64,000 bases of DNA from Pandoraea anhela (GTDB taxonomy: Bacteria > Pseudomonadota > Gammaproteobacteria > Burkholderiales > Burkholderiaceae), in NCBI RefSeq assembly GCF_902459655.1, contig NZ_CABPSB010000004.1, positions 1 to 64,000 of the forward strand. Direction: 5' to 3'. The position numbers and the translations under genes are program-made. This document shows positions 26,699 through 37,964 of this stretch, piece by piece (the first letter of the stretch is position 1; every line of letters starts with the position of its first letter). The notes under the pieces are model-generated. The model was not told where the DNA came from and searched no databases. It was given only the letters and a program-made list of their open reading frames with translations.

Positions 26699-29182
26699 AT
26701 GCTTTCGCCACGCCTCGCAAACTCCTCCCCGCCGTCCCGGTCCGCTGCTTCGCCAGCCCGCTCCAACCGTTGGTTGCAGGGGTTCGCGGAGTCGCACTAC
26801 TACTTGCTGGTGCCGCTGGTCTCCATTGTGATCTTCCTCGTCGTGATGAGTTTGATCCTTTGGAGCCTGAATCGCCGGGAAACGGAGCAGCAGCAGGACA
26901 CGCTTTATCGCAACGTCGCGTGGGCGCAGCAGCAGATTCGCCTCAATATGCTGGCCATTCAGGACCAGATCAGTTCCCTTGCGCGCGACACGGCGGCCAG
27001 ACCGCAGGACATCGCGCACTTCAAGAACACGGCGAGCGAGTTGATGCAGAACCATGCGGACATCGTCTTCATGAACTGGCTCGACGCGTCGCAACGGCCG
27101 AAGTGGGCGGTGCCTGCGGACGCCCCCTTCGCCTCGCGCCTCCAGGGCTCGGCACAGCATCCGATGGAGGACGAACTATTGGTGGCGTTTCGCGCGGCAC
27201 GCGATTCACGCCGTTCGGCCTATTCCACGTTGATCTACGACGCGTCCGGTGCGAGTTACATCGTCGTTCAGGTGCCCGTTCTGCGGGAGCGGGAATTCCT
27301 CGGCACCATCAGCGCAGTGTATTCGGTCGAAGGGTTGTTGATTCACGAACTGCCGCAGGAACTGGGCGACAAATTCAAGGTGTCGTTCATCGACACGCAT
27401 AACAACGAGTTGGCGACGACCTCGACCCGGCCCCCGCTGCCTCGCGACGTCTCTTACGAATTGCTGCTCGACCCGCCGGGGCACAGTCTGGCGGTCCGGA
27501 TTTACTCGTATCCGGCGGTCGGCAACTTCGTCAACAACACGCTCGTGTGGTTGATCGCCGGCCTGTCCTGTTTCGTGCTCTGGAGCCTTTGGAGTCTATG
27601 GCGGCACACTCGCCAGCGATTCGAGGCGCAACAGGCGCTTTTCAACGAGACGTCATTCCGTCGGGCGATGGAAAATTCCATCGTGATCGGCATGCGAGTG
27701 CTCGACCTTCAGGGTCATATTACCTACGTGAATCCGGCCTTTTGCCGCATGACGGGCTGGGACGAGCCGGACCTCATGAACCGTGCGCCGCCCTATCCGT
27801 ACTGGCCCAAGGACGACATTCACGAAATGCAGCGTCGCATCGATATGACGCTGCGCGGCAAGGCACCGTCCCACGGCTTTGAAATCCGCGTGCAACGCAA
27901 GGACGGCACGATCTTCTACGCCCGCATGTTCGTCTCGCCGCTCGTGGACGCCCATGGCCGTCAGACCGGCTGGATGTCGTCGCTTACCGATATCAGCGAA
28001 CCGAAACGGGCACGCGAGGAACTGGCCGCGGCCCACGAGCGCTTCACGACGGTGCTCGAGAGTCTTGACGCCTCGGTGTCGGTGCTCGCCGTCGACAAAG
28101 CAGAATTGCTCTTTGCGAATCGCTATTACCGGCAGTTGTTCGGCACGCGTCCGGAAGGTCATCTCGAATTGTCGGGCGGAGGCGAACTCTCGCCAACGTC
28201 GCTCGATCACATCGATATGGTCGATGCGTTTGCCGGCCTGCCCGCCGCCTCGTTGACCGATACGGCGGCGGACACGCAGGAAATCTACCTGCCGACCCAC
28301 CAAAAATGGTTCGAAGTCCGACGTCAATACATCCAATGGGTGGACGGTCATTTGGCACAGTTGCAAGTGGCGACTGACATCACGGCGCGACGCCATGCGG
28401 AAGAGTTGGCGCGTCAAGAGGAAGAACGCCTGCAATTTACGGGCCGTCTGACGACGATGGGGGAAATGGCATCGTCCCTCGCGCATGAATTGAATCAGCC
28501 GCTCGCCGCCATCAACAATTACTGCATGGGTACCGCCGCCCTGGTGCGTGCCGGACGCACATCGCCGGAAACCCTGCTGCCCGCACTCGAAAAAACCTCG
28601 CAGCAAGCAGTCCGTGCTGGCATGATCATCAAACGGATTCGCGCGTTCGTAAAACGTAGTGAACCGAAACGTCAGCCGTCATCCATTTATGAGATTGTGG
28701 CGGACGCGGTCGGCTTGGCGGAAATCGAAGCACGCAAACGTCGCATTCGCATCGTCACGGAGCTTCCGGCAGGACTGCCACAGATCAACGTCGACCCGGT
28801 GCTGATCGAACAGGTCCTGATGAACCTGCTCAAAAACGCAGCGGAGGCCATGCACGGCTACACACCGCCACCGGGCCAGCGACGCGACCCGATCGTGCGC
28901 CTGCATGTGGAACGGCGTGACAAATCCGTCGAATTCCAGGTGTCCGATCACGGACCCGGCGTCGACGAAGCCACTATCGAACGACTGTTTGAACCGTTCT
29001 TTAGTACCAAGTCGGACGGCATGGGCATGGGCCTGAATATTTGCCGTTCGATCATCGAATCGCATCACGGCCGTCTGTGGGTAGAAAACAATGAGATCGA
29101 CGGCGTGCGGAATGGTTGTACTTTTTGTATTCTGTTACCGTTAGAAAGCGATACGACATCCGGATCCGGGGGAGGACTATGA
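26699..29182 (+). CDS. PAS-domain sensor histidine kinase, FixL/DctB-like
   Basis: An 827-aa membrane kinase. TM1 is at about 34-57 and TM2 at about 279-300, enclosing a periplasmic sensor of some 220 residues (Cache-like size). A first PAS domain begins near 316 (RAMENSIVIGMRVLDLQGHI), with a second PAS-like region at about 455-560. The dimerisation box SLAHELNQPLAAINNY has phospho-acceptor His near 596, and the ATPase domain shows LLKNAAEAMHG, DHGPGVDE and STKSDGMGMGLNI. The HELNQPLAAI type is shared by FixL and DctB. The stop overlaps the start of the response regulator (ATGA). It is divergent from aceE. The signal is unknown, possibly an organic acid. Confidence 0.9.
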   Translation: MLSPRLANSSPPSRSAASPARSNRWLQGFAESHYYLLVPLVSIVIFLVVMSLILWSLNRRETEQQQDTLYRNVAWAQQQIRLNMLAIQDQISSLARDTAARPQDIAHFKNTASELMQNHADIVFMNWLDASQRPKWAVPADAPFASRLQGSAQHPMEDELLVAFRAARDSRRSAYSTLIYDASGASYIVVQVPVLREREFLGTISAVYSVEGLLIHELPQELGDKFKVSFIDTHNNELATTSTRPPLPRDVSYELLLDPPGHSLAVRIYSYPAVGNFVNNTLVWLIAGLSCFVLWSLWSLWRHTRQRFEAQQALFNETSFRRAMENSIVIGMRVLDLQGHITYVNPAFCRMTGWDEPDLMNRAPPYPYWPKDDIHEMQRRIDMTLRGKAPSHGFEIRVQRKDGTIFYARMFVSPLVDAHGRQTGWMSSLTDISEPKRAREELAAAHERFTTVLESLDASVSVLAVDKAELLFANRYYRQLFGTRPEGHLELSGGGELSPTSLDHIDMVDAFAGLPAASLTDTAADTQEIYLPTHQKWFEVRRQYIQWVDGHLAQLQVATDITARRHAEELARQEEERLQFTGRLTTMGEMASSLAHELNQPLAAINNYCMGTAALVRAGRTSPETLLPALEKTSQQAVRAGMIIKRIRAFVKRSEPKRQPSSIYEIVADAVGLAEIEARKRRIRIVTELPAGLPQINVDPVLIEQVLMNLLKNAAEAMHGYTPPPGQRRDPIVRLHVERRDKSVEFQVSDHGPGVDEATIERLFEPFFSTKSDGMGMGLNICRSIIESHHGRLWVENNEIDGVRNGCTFCILLPLESDTTSGSGGGL

Positions 29183-29847
29183 CGACACCCAATATCAGTA
29201 CCGATCAAGAAACCGTCTTTATCGTCGATGACGACGAGGCTGTCCGCGACTCGCTTCGCTGGCTTTTGGAAGCGAACGGCTATCATGTGCGAGGGTATGG
29301 CAGTGCAGAAGAGTTTCTTACTTTCTGCAAAGAAGTTATCCAAAGCAATCGGCCCAACAATCTGTTCGGCTGCCTGATTCTGGACGTACGCATGCCGGAC
29401 ATGAGCGGCCTGGAACTTCAGGACGCCCTGATCGAGTTGAACGTCAATCTTCCGATCATCTTCGTGACCGGGCACGGCGACGTGCCGATGGCCGTCGAGA
29501 CGATGAAGAAAGGCGCGATGGATTTCATCGAGAAGCCGTTCGACGAAGCCGACCTTCGTTTGCAAGTCGAGAAGATGCTGTCGAAGGCCCGCCAGGAAGC
29601 CAGCAGCCATCGCGAACAGCAAGCGGCCGAGGAACTGCTGCGCAAACTCACCAGCCGTGAGCACCAAGTGTTGGAGCGCATCATCGCCGGCCGTCTTAAC
29701 AAGCAAATTGCCGACGATCTCGGTATCAGCATTAAGACGGTCGAAGCGCACCGGGCCAATATCATGGAGAAGCTGAACGTCAACACCGTTGCCGACCTGC
29801 TTCGCCTCGCGTTGTCCAAACGATCGAGCGGCGCACCTCGCCCCTGA
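29179..29847 (+). CDS. LuxR-type response regulator, FixJ-like
   Basis: A 222-aa two-domain regulator. The receiver domain (about 10-125) has the acidic pair Asp17/Asp18, the phospho-acceptor Asp69 in CLILDVRMPDMSG, TGHGD and the KPFDEAD lysine. The C-terminal LuxR helix-turn-helix is at about 155-215 (LTSREHQVLERIIAG, then KTVEAHRANIMEKL). The start at 29179 is fixed by overlap with the kinase stop and GGAGG just upstream, so it is translationally coupled to the kinase and is its evident partner. The targets are not shown; the divergent pdh operon is a natural candidate. Confidence 0.9.
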   Translation: MTTPNISTDQETVFIVDDDEAVRDSLRWLLEANGYHVRGYGSAEEFLTFCKEVIQSNRPNNLFGCLILDVRMPDMSGLELQDALIELNVNLPIIFVTGHGDVPMAVETMKKGAMDFIEKPFDEADLRLQVEKMLSKARQEASSHREQQAAEELLRKLTSREHQVLERIIAGRLNKQIADDLGISIKTVEAHRANIMEKLNVNTVADLLRLALSKRSSGAPRP

Positions 29848-30012
29848 GCGAGTCACTGGCATTGCCGCTTTTGCACGACTCGCGCCGCGCTCATTCACTG
29901 AGCGGCGCCTGATTCGCCAGCGCCGACGGGCACGCCTACTGCCCGTCGCGTCTTCTCGTTCGCGCGGGCGCCTTTGCCCAACCGCGCTCTCCCGTCGGCT
30001 TCGCCGCGCCGC

Positions 30013-30018
30013 TATAAT
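30013..30018 (+). promoter_or_regulatory. Candidate -10 box of folD
   Basis: A perfect TATAAT 90 bp before the folD start in an otherwise GC-rich gap. No good -35 at the proper distance, so this is tentative. Confidence 0.35.
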
Positions 30019-30107
30019 ACGGTCTTCGCGCATGTCACCCGCCTGACTGGCGCTGCTGCATCCGGCCTGCTGGCCAGCCCCCATCCTTCATACGACATCC
30101 ACGCATC

Positions 30108-30959
30108 ATGACCGCCACCCTCATCGACGGCAACGCCCTCGCTAAACGCATTCGCGCCGAAGTTGCTACGCGCGCCGCTGCTCTCACTGCCCGCGGCCAT
30201 CAACCCGGCCTCGCCGTGGTCCTCGTCGGCGACGACCCTGCGAGCCAGGTTTACGTGCGCAACAAGGTCAAAGCTTGCGAAGACAATGGCCTGTACTCGT
30301 CGCTCGACCGCTATCCGGCCGATCTGACGGAAAGCGCCCTGCTCGCCCGCATCGATGAACTGAACCGCGATCCGAAGATCAACGGCATTCTCGTGCAACT
30401 GCCGCTGCCGAAACACATCGACAGCCACAAAGTGCTCGAAGCCATTGCGCCGGAAAAAGATGTCGATGGTTTCCACGTATCGAACGCCGGCGCACTCATG
30501 ACCGGGGCACCGCTTTTCCGTCCGTGCACGCCGTATGGCTGCATGAAAATGCTCGAATCCGTGGAATTCCCGCTGCGCGGCGCCGTCGCCGTGGTGATTG
30601 GTGCGTCGAACATCGTCGGCAAGCCGATGGCCATGATGTTGCTTCAGGCAGGCGCCACCGTCACGATCTGTAACAGCAAGACGCGCGATCTGGCTGCCCA
30701 TACACGTAATGCCGACGTGATCGTCGCCGCCGTGGGCAAGCGCAATATCGTCACCGCAGACATGGTCAAGCCGGGCGCTGCCGTCATCGATGTCGGCATG
30801 AATCGTGACGACGAAGGCAAGCTGTGCGGCGATGTCGACTTCCACGGCGTCAAGGACGTCGCGGGCTTCATCACGCCGGTTCCCGGCGGGGTCGGTCCGA
30901 TGACGATCACCATGCTCCTCGTCAATACCATCGAGGCAGCGGAACGCGCACTGGGCTGA
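30108..30959 (+). CDS. folD: Bifunctional methylenetetrahydrofolate dehydrogenase/cyclohydrolase
   Basis: A 283-aa cytoplasmic enzyme that interconverts 5,10-methylene-THF, 5,10-methenyl-THF and 10-formyl-THF, feeding purine and fMet synthesis. Family landmarks are [19 protein letters not shown] near 43-61 (substrate Lys), [23 protein letters not shown], the NADP-binding [17 protein letters not shown] and the C-terminal [16 protein letters not shown]. The length is usual. It is monocistronic between the two-component pair and prlC. Confidence 0.96.
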   Translation: MTATLIDGNALAKRIRAEVATRAAALTARGHQPGLAVVLVGDDPASQVYVRNKVKACEDNGLYSSLDRYPADLTESALLARIDELNRDPKINGILVQLPLPKHIDSHKVLEAIAPEKDVDGFHVSNAGALMTGAPLFRPCTPYGCMKMLESVEFPLRGAVAVVIGASNIVGKPMAMMLLQAGATVTICNSKTRDLAAHTRNADVIVAAVGKRNIVTADMVKPGAAVIDVGMNRDDEGKLCGDVDFHGVKDVAGFITPVPGGVGPMTITMLLVNTIEAAERALG

Positions 30960-31323
30960 TCGACACGATCGCTAGAACGCCGACATCTTGAGCGCCTCGG
31001 GGCGCGCATGGCCGACAGGTCGTGCGCGCCCTTGTCATTTGGGGCCACGCCACACGATGCAACCGCCTCATGCAACGATCAAGGAACGAATTTACCGACT
31101 TAGACATCGGAACCTACTGAAAAACCTGTCTGTGACGCGTGACAAATTGCACTTCCATCTTCGCCATCCGCGCGTCTAACGCACCGAAACTCCATGCAGG
31201 ACAAGGATCCTCGGGATTTCCACACATATCACCACCAATCGACCCGGTTGAAAAAAACGACTGGAAAATTCGACAGGTTGCCCCCACACTCTTCCTACGC
31301 CCCTTCAAGTGGATAACGAACGC
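30960..31323. other. 364-bp gap between folD and prlC
   Basis: Non-coding. A 9-bp inverted repeat (GGGCGCGCA at 31000-31008, TGCGCGCCC at 31023-31031) with a 14-base loop may act as the folD terminator, though no T run follows. The AT-richer right half (31090-31310) should hold the prlC promoter, which I cannot pin down. Confidence 0.4.
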
Positions 31324-33402
31324 ATGAATACGCCGCAAACCAATCCTCTTCTCGACCTCGAAGGACTCCCGCGTTTTGCCGATATCCGCCCGGAGCACGT
31401 GACACCTGCTATCGACGTGCTGCTTGAGCAAGCACGCGTTGCGGTGGACCGGGCAGCGGATCCGGCCACGCCGGCGACATGGGCCAACATTCTTGACGCC
31501 GTGGAAGACGGCACCGAAGGTCTGGGCCGCGCGTGGGAGATCATCGGACACCTCAACGCTGTCGCAGATACGCCCGAGTTGCGCGCCGCGTATAGCGAAA
31601 ATTTGCCTCGCGTGACGGAGTTTTCGGCGAGCGTTGGTCAGAATCTGGCGCTATTCGAAAAGTACAAGGCGATCGCAGCCGGACCGGAATTCGCCGGGCT
31701 CTCGCCTGCCCGCAAGAAGATTCTCGACAACGAGATGCGTGGGTTCCGTCTGGGCGGCGCAGAACTCCCCGAGGACCAAAAACCTCGATTTGCGGAGATT
31801 CAGGAAGAACAAGCTGGCCTGGCCAAGCGTTTCTCCGATCACGTGCTCGACGCGACGAATAAGTTTTCCCTCGTCGTCACCGACGAGCAGGAAATCGCTG
31901 GCCTGCCCGATGACGACAAGGCTGCCGCACGCGCCGCTGCGGAACGCGATGGCGTTGAAGGCTGGAAGTTCACACTGCATTTCCCGTCGTATTTCCCGGT
32001 CCTTCAGTACGCAGACAATCGCGCTCTGCGCGAGAAGCTGTATCGAGCCAACGTGACTCGTGCCTCCGAACTCGGCCCCAAGTTTGGTGACGGTGAGGCC
32101 GAATGGGATAACACGGGCATCGTCGTCGAGCAGTTGGCTCTGCGTCGCGAAGAAGCACAAATGCTTGGCTTCAAGAACTACGCGGAGGTGTCTCTCGAAC
32201 CCAAGATGGCCGAGTCGCCGGCGCAGGTCCTGGAGTTCCTTGAAGACCTCGCGCGCCGCGCGCGTCCCTATGCCGAGCAGGACTGGAAAGAACTCCAGGC
32301 CTTTGCCGCCAAATCGCTCGGCATTGATCAGTTGCAACCATGGGACACCGCCTACGCGTCGGAGAAGCTGCGCCAGCAACGCTATGCCTTCTCCGAAACG
32401 GAAGTTCGCCAGTATTTCCCGCTTCCCAAAGTGCTCGACGGGCTGTTCCGCGTCGCCGGCACATTGTTCGGCGTGACGATCCGCCCGCAGGACGCCGAGA
32501 CATGGCACCCGGATGTGCGCTTCTTCCGCATCGAACGCGATGGCGAACTCGTCGCGCAGTTTTACATGGACCTCTTTGCACGGGAAGGCAAGCGAGGCGG
32601 TGCATGGATGGACAGCGCACGCACGCGCAAGCGTTTGCACGATGGTTCACTGCAAACCCCTGTCGCCTATCTCGTGTGTAATTTTCCGGCACCGGTTGGC
32701 GACAAGCCGGCGCTGCTGCCGCACGACGATGTCATTACGCTGTTCCACGAATTCGGCCACGGCCTGCACCACATGCTGACGCAAGTCGAAGATGCCGGTG
32801 TTGCGGGCATCAATGGCGTGGAATGGGACGCGGTGGAATTGCCGTCTCAGTTCATGGAGAACTTCTGCTGGGAATGGGATGTGCTCGAACATATGACAGC
32901 CCACGTCGAGACCGGCGCTGCGCTGCCGCGCGAGCTATTCGACAAGATGATCGCAGCGCGCAACTTCCAGAGCGGTCTGATGATGCTGCGCCAGTTGGTC
33001 TTCTCGGACTTCGACATGCATCTGCATTACGACTTCGATCCGCGCGGCAAGGAATCCGTACTCGAGGTCTCACGTCGCATCAACGATCGTCTGCACGTGA
33101 CACCGCAGGCAGAGTTTTCGCGTTGGCCGAATACCTTCAGCCATATCTTCGCCGGCGGTTATGCCGCAGGGTATTACAGCTACAAGTGGGCTGAGGTGCT
33201 GTCCGCCGATGCTTACTCGGCGTTCGAGGAAGCCGCCAAAGCCACCGGTTCCGTCCTGGATTCGACGACCGGCGCTCGTTACCGCGACGAGATTCTTGCG
33301 GTTGGCGGAAGTCGCGAGGCGATGGAGTCGTTTGTTGCGTTCCGCGGGCGGGCACCGCAAGTCGATGCCCTGCTGCGCCATAGCGGGATGTCCGCAAGCT
33401 GA
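31324..33402 (+). CDS. prlC: M3 family oligopeptidase (oligopeptidase A)
   Basis: A 692-aa cytoplasmic zinc metallopeptidase that degrades short peptides, including cleaved signal peptides. The zinc site HEFGH is at 475-479 (VITLFHEFGHGLHHML), with the third ligand in the following GVEWDAVELPSQFMENF region. Length and end-to-end character match the OpdA/PrlC group. ATG 31324 is preferred over an in-frame GTG 15 bases upstream, but neither has a strong ribosome-binding site. Followed by a terminator. Confidence 0.93.
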   Translation: MNTPQTNPLLDLEGLPRFADIRPEHVTPAIDVLLEQARVAVDRAADPATPATWANILDAVEDGTEGLGRAWEIIGHLNAVADTPELRAAYSENLPRVTEFSASVGQNLALFEKYKAIAAGPEFAGLSPARKKILDNEMRGFRLGGAELPEDQKPRFAEIQEEQAGLAKRFSDHVLDATNKFSLVVTDEQEIAGLPDDDKAAARAAAERDGVEGWKFTLHFPSYFPVLQYADNRALREKLYRANVTRASELGPKFGDGEAEWDNTGIVVEQLALRREEAQMLGFKNYAEVSLEPKMAESPAQVLEFLEDLARRARPYAEQDWKELQAFAAKSLGIDQLQPWDTAYASEKLRQQRYAFSETEVRQYFPLPKVLDGLFRVAGTLFGVTIRPQDAETWHPDVRFFRIERDGELVAQFYMDLFAREGKRGGAWMDSARTRKRLHDGSLQTPVAYLVCNFPAPVGDKPALLPHDDVITLFHEFGHGLHHMLTQVEDAGVAGINGVEWDAVELPSQFMENFCWEWDVLEHMTAHVETGAALPRELFDKMIAARNFQSGLMMLRQLVFSDFDMHLHYDFDPRGKESVLEVSRRINDRLHVTPQAEFSRWPNTFSHIFAGGYAAGYYSYKWAEVLSADAYSAFEEAAKATGSVLDSTTGARYRDEILAVGGSREAMESFVAFRGRAPQVDALLRHSGMSAS

Positions 33403-33431
33403 CGACTTTCGCGCAGGCGTAACGAAGCGCC

Positions 33432-33465
33432 ACGGGCGTTCGATAACAGTCGGCGCCCGTTTTTC
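33432..33465 (+). terminator. Rho-independent terminator of prlC
   Basis: ACGGGCG (33432-33438) pairs with CGCCCGT (33454-33460), followed by TTTTT. Confidence 0.75.
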
Positions 33466-33472
33466 ATTGCTC

Positions 33473-33503
33473 AGAGGAAATGATCGACCGAAGCATTTCC
33501 TCT
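33473..33503. other. Perfect 10-bp hairpin
   Basis: AGAGGAAATG (33473-33482) and CATTTCCTCT (33494-33503), with an 11-base loop and no T run in either direction. It lies between prlC and the converging cysteine-rich exported protein gene and may protect mRNA ends. Confidence 0.5.
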
Positions 33504-33586
33504 CCGGACGAAGCTAACCGCCAGCAAGATGACGAAGTGCTACGACGCGATTCGCCGCCGAGCAGGGTGAGGCGCATTGAGCGGTA

Positions 33587-34225
33587 TCAACTATCGTCGT
33601 CACACCCATTGGGACGCCACACGTAGCTGTGCGTCTCTTTATCCAGACATCGAGCCGCCTGAAAACGAATGGTGCAACCATTCTCGTACGTCCGCGTGCA
33701 CTCACCGTTCACGCATTGTGTGCGCATGCGCACCACTTGCCCTGTCGGTATGCGGCATTGCGTCGGCGCAGCTTGTGCCGCTTTAGGGGGTGGCAGGCGC
33801 TTTCCAGGTCGCTGACCGTTGTCGAACCATATCTGCGCGCTATCCAGCGAGCACTGCTCGCCTCCTCGCTGGCAAACCACGAATGCGTCCTGCACCGCCG
33901 ATTCCTGCGTGTCGCCAAGCGCAACGCCGACCTCCCCGTTACCGGCTCGTACGACCGCCCAGTATGCCGGACCATTTCCCGCCATCAGGACATCACACCG
34001 CCCGCCACGACTGCCCGATGCCAACTGTAGGCGGCATCGATCGAGCGCCGCCAACTTGGCTTTTGCCATCGACGTCTGGTTCGTCACATAGAGATACCGG
34101 AGTCCGTTCGCAGTCCGGACGCCGGCAACGGCGGACGCAGCGTATCCCGGCGTGCTGACCAACACCGTCACGCCTGCTACGCAAGCGATGAAAATGACGA
34201 GAATGAGGCGGAACGACGTGCTCAT
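33587..34225 (-). CDS. Exported cysteine-rich DUF4189-like protein
   Basis: A 212-aa protein with a probable signal peptide (MSTSFRLILVIFIACVAGVT and on to about residue 31). The middle part (AKLAALDRCRLQL, GRCDVLMAGNGPAYWAVVRA, then ESAVQDAFVVCQRGGEQCSL) resembles the DUF4189 domain of exported proteins of unknown role. A further Cys-rich tail (about 155-212) carries six Cys and suggests disulfide bonding in the periplasm. The ATG at 34225 is chosen for the signal peptide; a GTG 45 bases upstream is possible. It has no operon partners. Function unknown. Confidence 0.7.
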   Translation of the reverse strand: MSTSFRLILVIFIACVAGVTVLVSTPGYAASAVAGVRTANGLRYLYVTNQTSMAKAKLAALDRCRLQLASGSRGGRCDVLMAGNGPAYWAVVRAGNGEVGVALGDTQESAVQDAFVVCQRGGEQCSLDSAQIWFDNGQRPGKRLPPPKAAQAAPTQCRIPTGQVVRMRTQCVNGECTRTYENGCTIRFQAARCLDKETHSYVWRPNGCDDDS

Positions 34226-34421
34226 GAAGAAACTGCTGGCGCACCCTCCAGAATTCGCAAAAAAACTCACCGCATCAAACCATATGCCGGGCGCTCATGA
34301 AACGGTGAGCTAAGGGACATTTTCCCGCTTAATAAACCACCAAGAGTCATGGGAACCGCCCCGGACCAGAAGAAAACCACGGCCGCCCTCGCGTTCAGGC
34401 ACAAGATCCAGGCCACAAAAG

Positions 34422-34455
34422 CAAAAAAGGCGGTGCATCTTTCGATGTCACCGCC
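34422..34455 (-). terminator. Terminator of the purA-phosphoribosyltransferase end of the long cluster
   Basis: GGCGGTG (34429-34435) pairs with CACCGCC (34449-34455); on the minus strand six T bases follow. It lies 70 bp after the phosphoribosyltransferase stop. Confidence 0.8.
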
Positions 34456-34524
34456 TGCGACGTCCGGAAAGGCTCCGAACCGAGGGCGCCAACCTGCCAC
34501 TGCCCCCTAATTCGTCAGACTGCC

Positions 34525-35061
34525 TTAGGTACCGCGCTTGATCCACGCCGACAGATTATGCGGGCGCAGTGTGTCGTACTCTTCGAACGGCTGATGAATC
34601 CATGGATTCGTCGGCAGAAAATCGACTGCGTAATCCGGCGCCACCTTCGAGCAGGCCTTGTGCCAGAGCACCGCCGAGCGAACCTCCGTCACCTTTGGGA
34701 AACGCTCCTTCAGGTGTGTACCGACGCGTTCGAGCGTCACGCCCGAGTCGACCAGATCATCGACCAACAGCACGCGACCTTCCAGCTCGCCACGGGTGAT
34801 GGTGATGTACTGAGCGATGTCGAGATCACCGCGAACGGTGCCCTCGGCTTCCCGATACGAACTCGTGGCCAGAATCGCGAGTGGCACGTCGTAGATGCGC
34901 GCGAGCTGATCGCCCACACGCAACCCACCACGGGCCAGACATAGGATCTTGTCGAACTTCCAGTTGGACTCATAGACTTTGAGCGCCAGACGCTCGATCA
35001 GTCGATGGTACTCGTCCCAAGAGACCCAGAGGTTCTTATCGTCGTTTTGGGGCTGATTCAT
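34525..35061 (-). CDS. Purine-type phosphoribosyltransferase
   Basis: A 178-aa type I phosphoribosyltransferase. The PRPP-binding loop is clear at VLLVDDLVDSGVTL (97-110), with the upstream ARGGLRVGDQLA (43-54) forming the first loop. It follows purA by 27 bp on the same strand, which suggests purine salvage (hypoxanthine, guanine or xanthine to the nucleotide). The exact base specificity cannot be read from the sequence, so I give no symbol. It is the last gene of the cluster before a terminator. Confidence 0.88.
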   Translation of the reverse strand: MNQPQNDDKNLWVSWDEYHRLIERLALKVYESNWKFDKILCLARGGLRVGDQLARIYDVPLAILATSSYREAEGTVRGDLDIAQYITITRGELEGRVLLVDDLVDSGVTLERVGTHLKERFPKVTEVRSAVLWHKACSKVAPDYAVDFLPTNPWIHQPFEEYDTLRPHNLSAWIKRGT

Positions 35062-35088
35062 GGTGTGTCTTGCGAGTCTTGCTGTTTT

Positions 35089-36459
<1,371 letters not shown>

Positions 36460-36502
36460 CTACCCGTGTTGGCGCAGGCGAGTGCCGCTTTTTTCAGCGG
36501 AT

Positions 36503-37663
36503 TCACCGGGGCGTCACAACCCACTGGCCATCTTTTTCAACGAGGACGCGGTCCCCCGTGAATTCCTCGAAATCCTGGGCGTGCCCCGGCAGCATGCGAA
36601 TGACCACCTCGCCCGCATCGCGCAGGCTCTCAATCTTGGCACGCAAGCCCGGCACATCGTCCGCCGGCGCCAAAATCGCATTACTGCGCGCTTCGACCGG
36701 CGAAATTGCTGCCAACTCACGCAAATCGAGCGAAAAACCGGTTGCAGGACGATCCCGGCCGAAAGCTTGGCCGACCTTGTCGTAACGCCCGCCACGGGCA
36801 ATGGCGTTGGGAATGCCATCCACGTAAGCGGCGAACATCACACCGCTGTGATATTGATACCCGCGCAGATCGGCCAAATCGATCGACAGCACCGCAGAGC
36901 CGCCGTGGCCCTGCGATGCTGCGAGGTAAGCCAGGTCGTCCAGCGCCGAGGTGACGCCGGGCAGATCCGGCAGAACCTTGCGTGCCCGCGCCAGTGTCTC
37001 GGCGGGTTCCCCGTACAATGTTGTCAAGCTCAGCAACGCAGTGCGAACATGCTCGGGAAGATCGCACGTCAGTTCCTGCAATTGCGGGACATCCTTGGTC
37101 GCCAGCGCCCCGAACAATTGGCTCTCGATGGCCTCAGCCGCCGGCACGCCTTCAAGCAAGGCTTCCAGCACGCCCGCATGACAAAGATCGATACGAATCT
37201 GCTTCAGACCAGCCAATTGCAGGCAGAACAGCAGCAACTCCTGAATCTCGAGATCGGCTTCCAGACCGCTATGACCGAAGATTTCGGCACCGATCTGGAA
37301 CGGCTCACGCGTCGCAAGCAGATTGCGCGGACGGGTGAACAGCACACTGCCGGCATAGCACAGGCGCGTCACCCCTTTGCGGTTCAGTAAGTGGGCGTCG
37401 ATACGGGCGATCTGCGGGGTGATATCGGCGCGAAGGCCCATGGTACGCCCCGAGAGCTGGTCGACCAGCTTGAACGTGCGCAGGTCGAGGTCGTGGCCGG
37501 TGCCGGTCAGCAGCGACTCGACATACTCGAGCATCGGCGGCATGACGAGTTCGTAGCCGTAGGTACGGAAGCGATCGAGCATGAGACGACGCAGATCTTC
37601 GATCTTGCGCGCCTCGGACGGCAGCACGTCGGCGATATTTTCGGGGAGTAGCCAGTTAGGCAT
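36503..37663 (-). CDS. hisZ: ATP phosphoribosyltransferase regulatory subunit
   Basis: A 386-aa HisRS-like protein that lacks synthetase function and activates the short-form HisG in the first step of histidine synthesis. It begins [20 protein letters not shown], typical of betaproteobacterial HisZ, and keeps class II synthetase-like segments such as [20 protein letters not shown] and [13 protein letters not shown]. Its presence implies a short-form hisG elsewhere. It sits between yjeT and purA. Confidence 0.94.
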   Translation of the reverse strand: MPNWLLPENIADVLPSEARKIEDLRRLMLDRFRTYGYELVMPPMLEYVESLLTGTGHDLDLRTFKLVDQLSGRTMGLRADITPQIARIDAHLLNRKGVTRLCYAGSVLFTRPRNLLATREPFQIGAEIFGHSGLEADLEIQELLLFCLQLAGLKQIRIDLCHAGVLEALLEGVPAAEAIESQLFGALATKDVPQLQELTCDLPEHVRTALLSLTTLYGEPAETLARARKVLPDLPGVTSALDDLAYLAASQGHGGSAVLSIDLADLRGYQYHSGVMFAAYVDGIPNAIARGGRYDKVGQAFGRDRPATGFSLDLRELAAISPVEARSNAILAPADDVPGLRAKIESLRDAGEVVIRMLPGHAQDFEEFTGDRVLVEKDGQWVVTPR

Positions 37664-37701
37664 GGGTATTTCGGAATTCAGACGGCGCGCGAAAGCGCCT
37701 T

Positions 37702-37893
37702 TTAGTAATCGGCCAGTAGCATCAAAATCAGCCCCAGCAAGACGGCGGCCAGGCCGAAGAAACGAATCTGGCCGGACGGCATTTCCGTTATTTTACGAAA
37801 ACTTTGCCGCCACCGGTCCGGCGCGACGAACGGAAACAGTCCCTCGACGATCAGCATGAGGGCGAAAGCGAGAATGATTGTGCTGCTGGTCAC
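37702..37893 (-). CDS. yjeT: DUF2065 small membrane protein (YjeT-like)
   Basis: A 63-aa protein with two hydrophobic segments (about 4-22 and 43-61) and a short basic loop [12 protein letters not shown] between them, as in E. coli YjeT. The GTG at 37893 gives the family start [18 protein letters not shown]; a GTG 24 bases upstream is also open. Gene order hflK-hflC-yjeT-(hisZ)-purA is the same as in E. coli, which supports the assignment. Function unknown. Confidence 0.85.
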   Translation of the reverse strand: MTSSTIILAFALMLIVEGLFPFVAPDRWRQSFRKITEMPSGQIRFFGLAAVLLGLILMLLADY

Positions 37894-37964
37894 AGGGGGA
37901 CTCGGCCAAAACGCCACCGCCCGCGTCGACGCGGGCGGTGGCAGCTACTCGGATGTCAGAGGCG

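Noticed and set aside
34267-34500. A 77-codon minus-strand frame
   Set aside because: It overlaps the terminator hairpin of the preceding cluster and has no ribosome-binding site or family resemblance.
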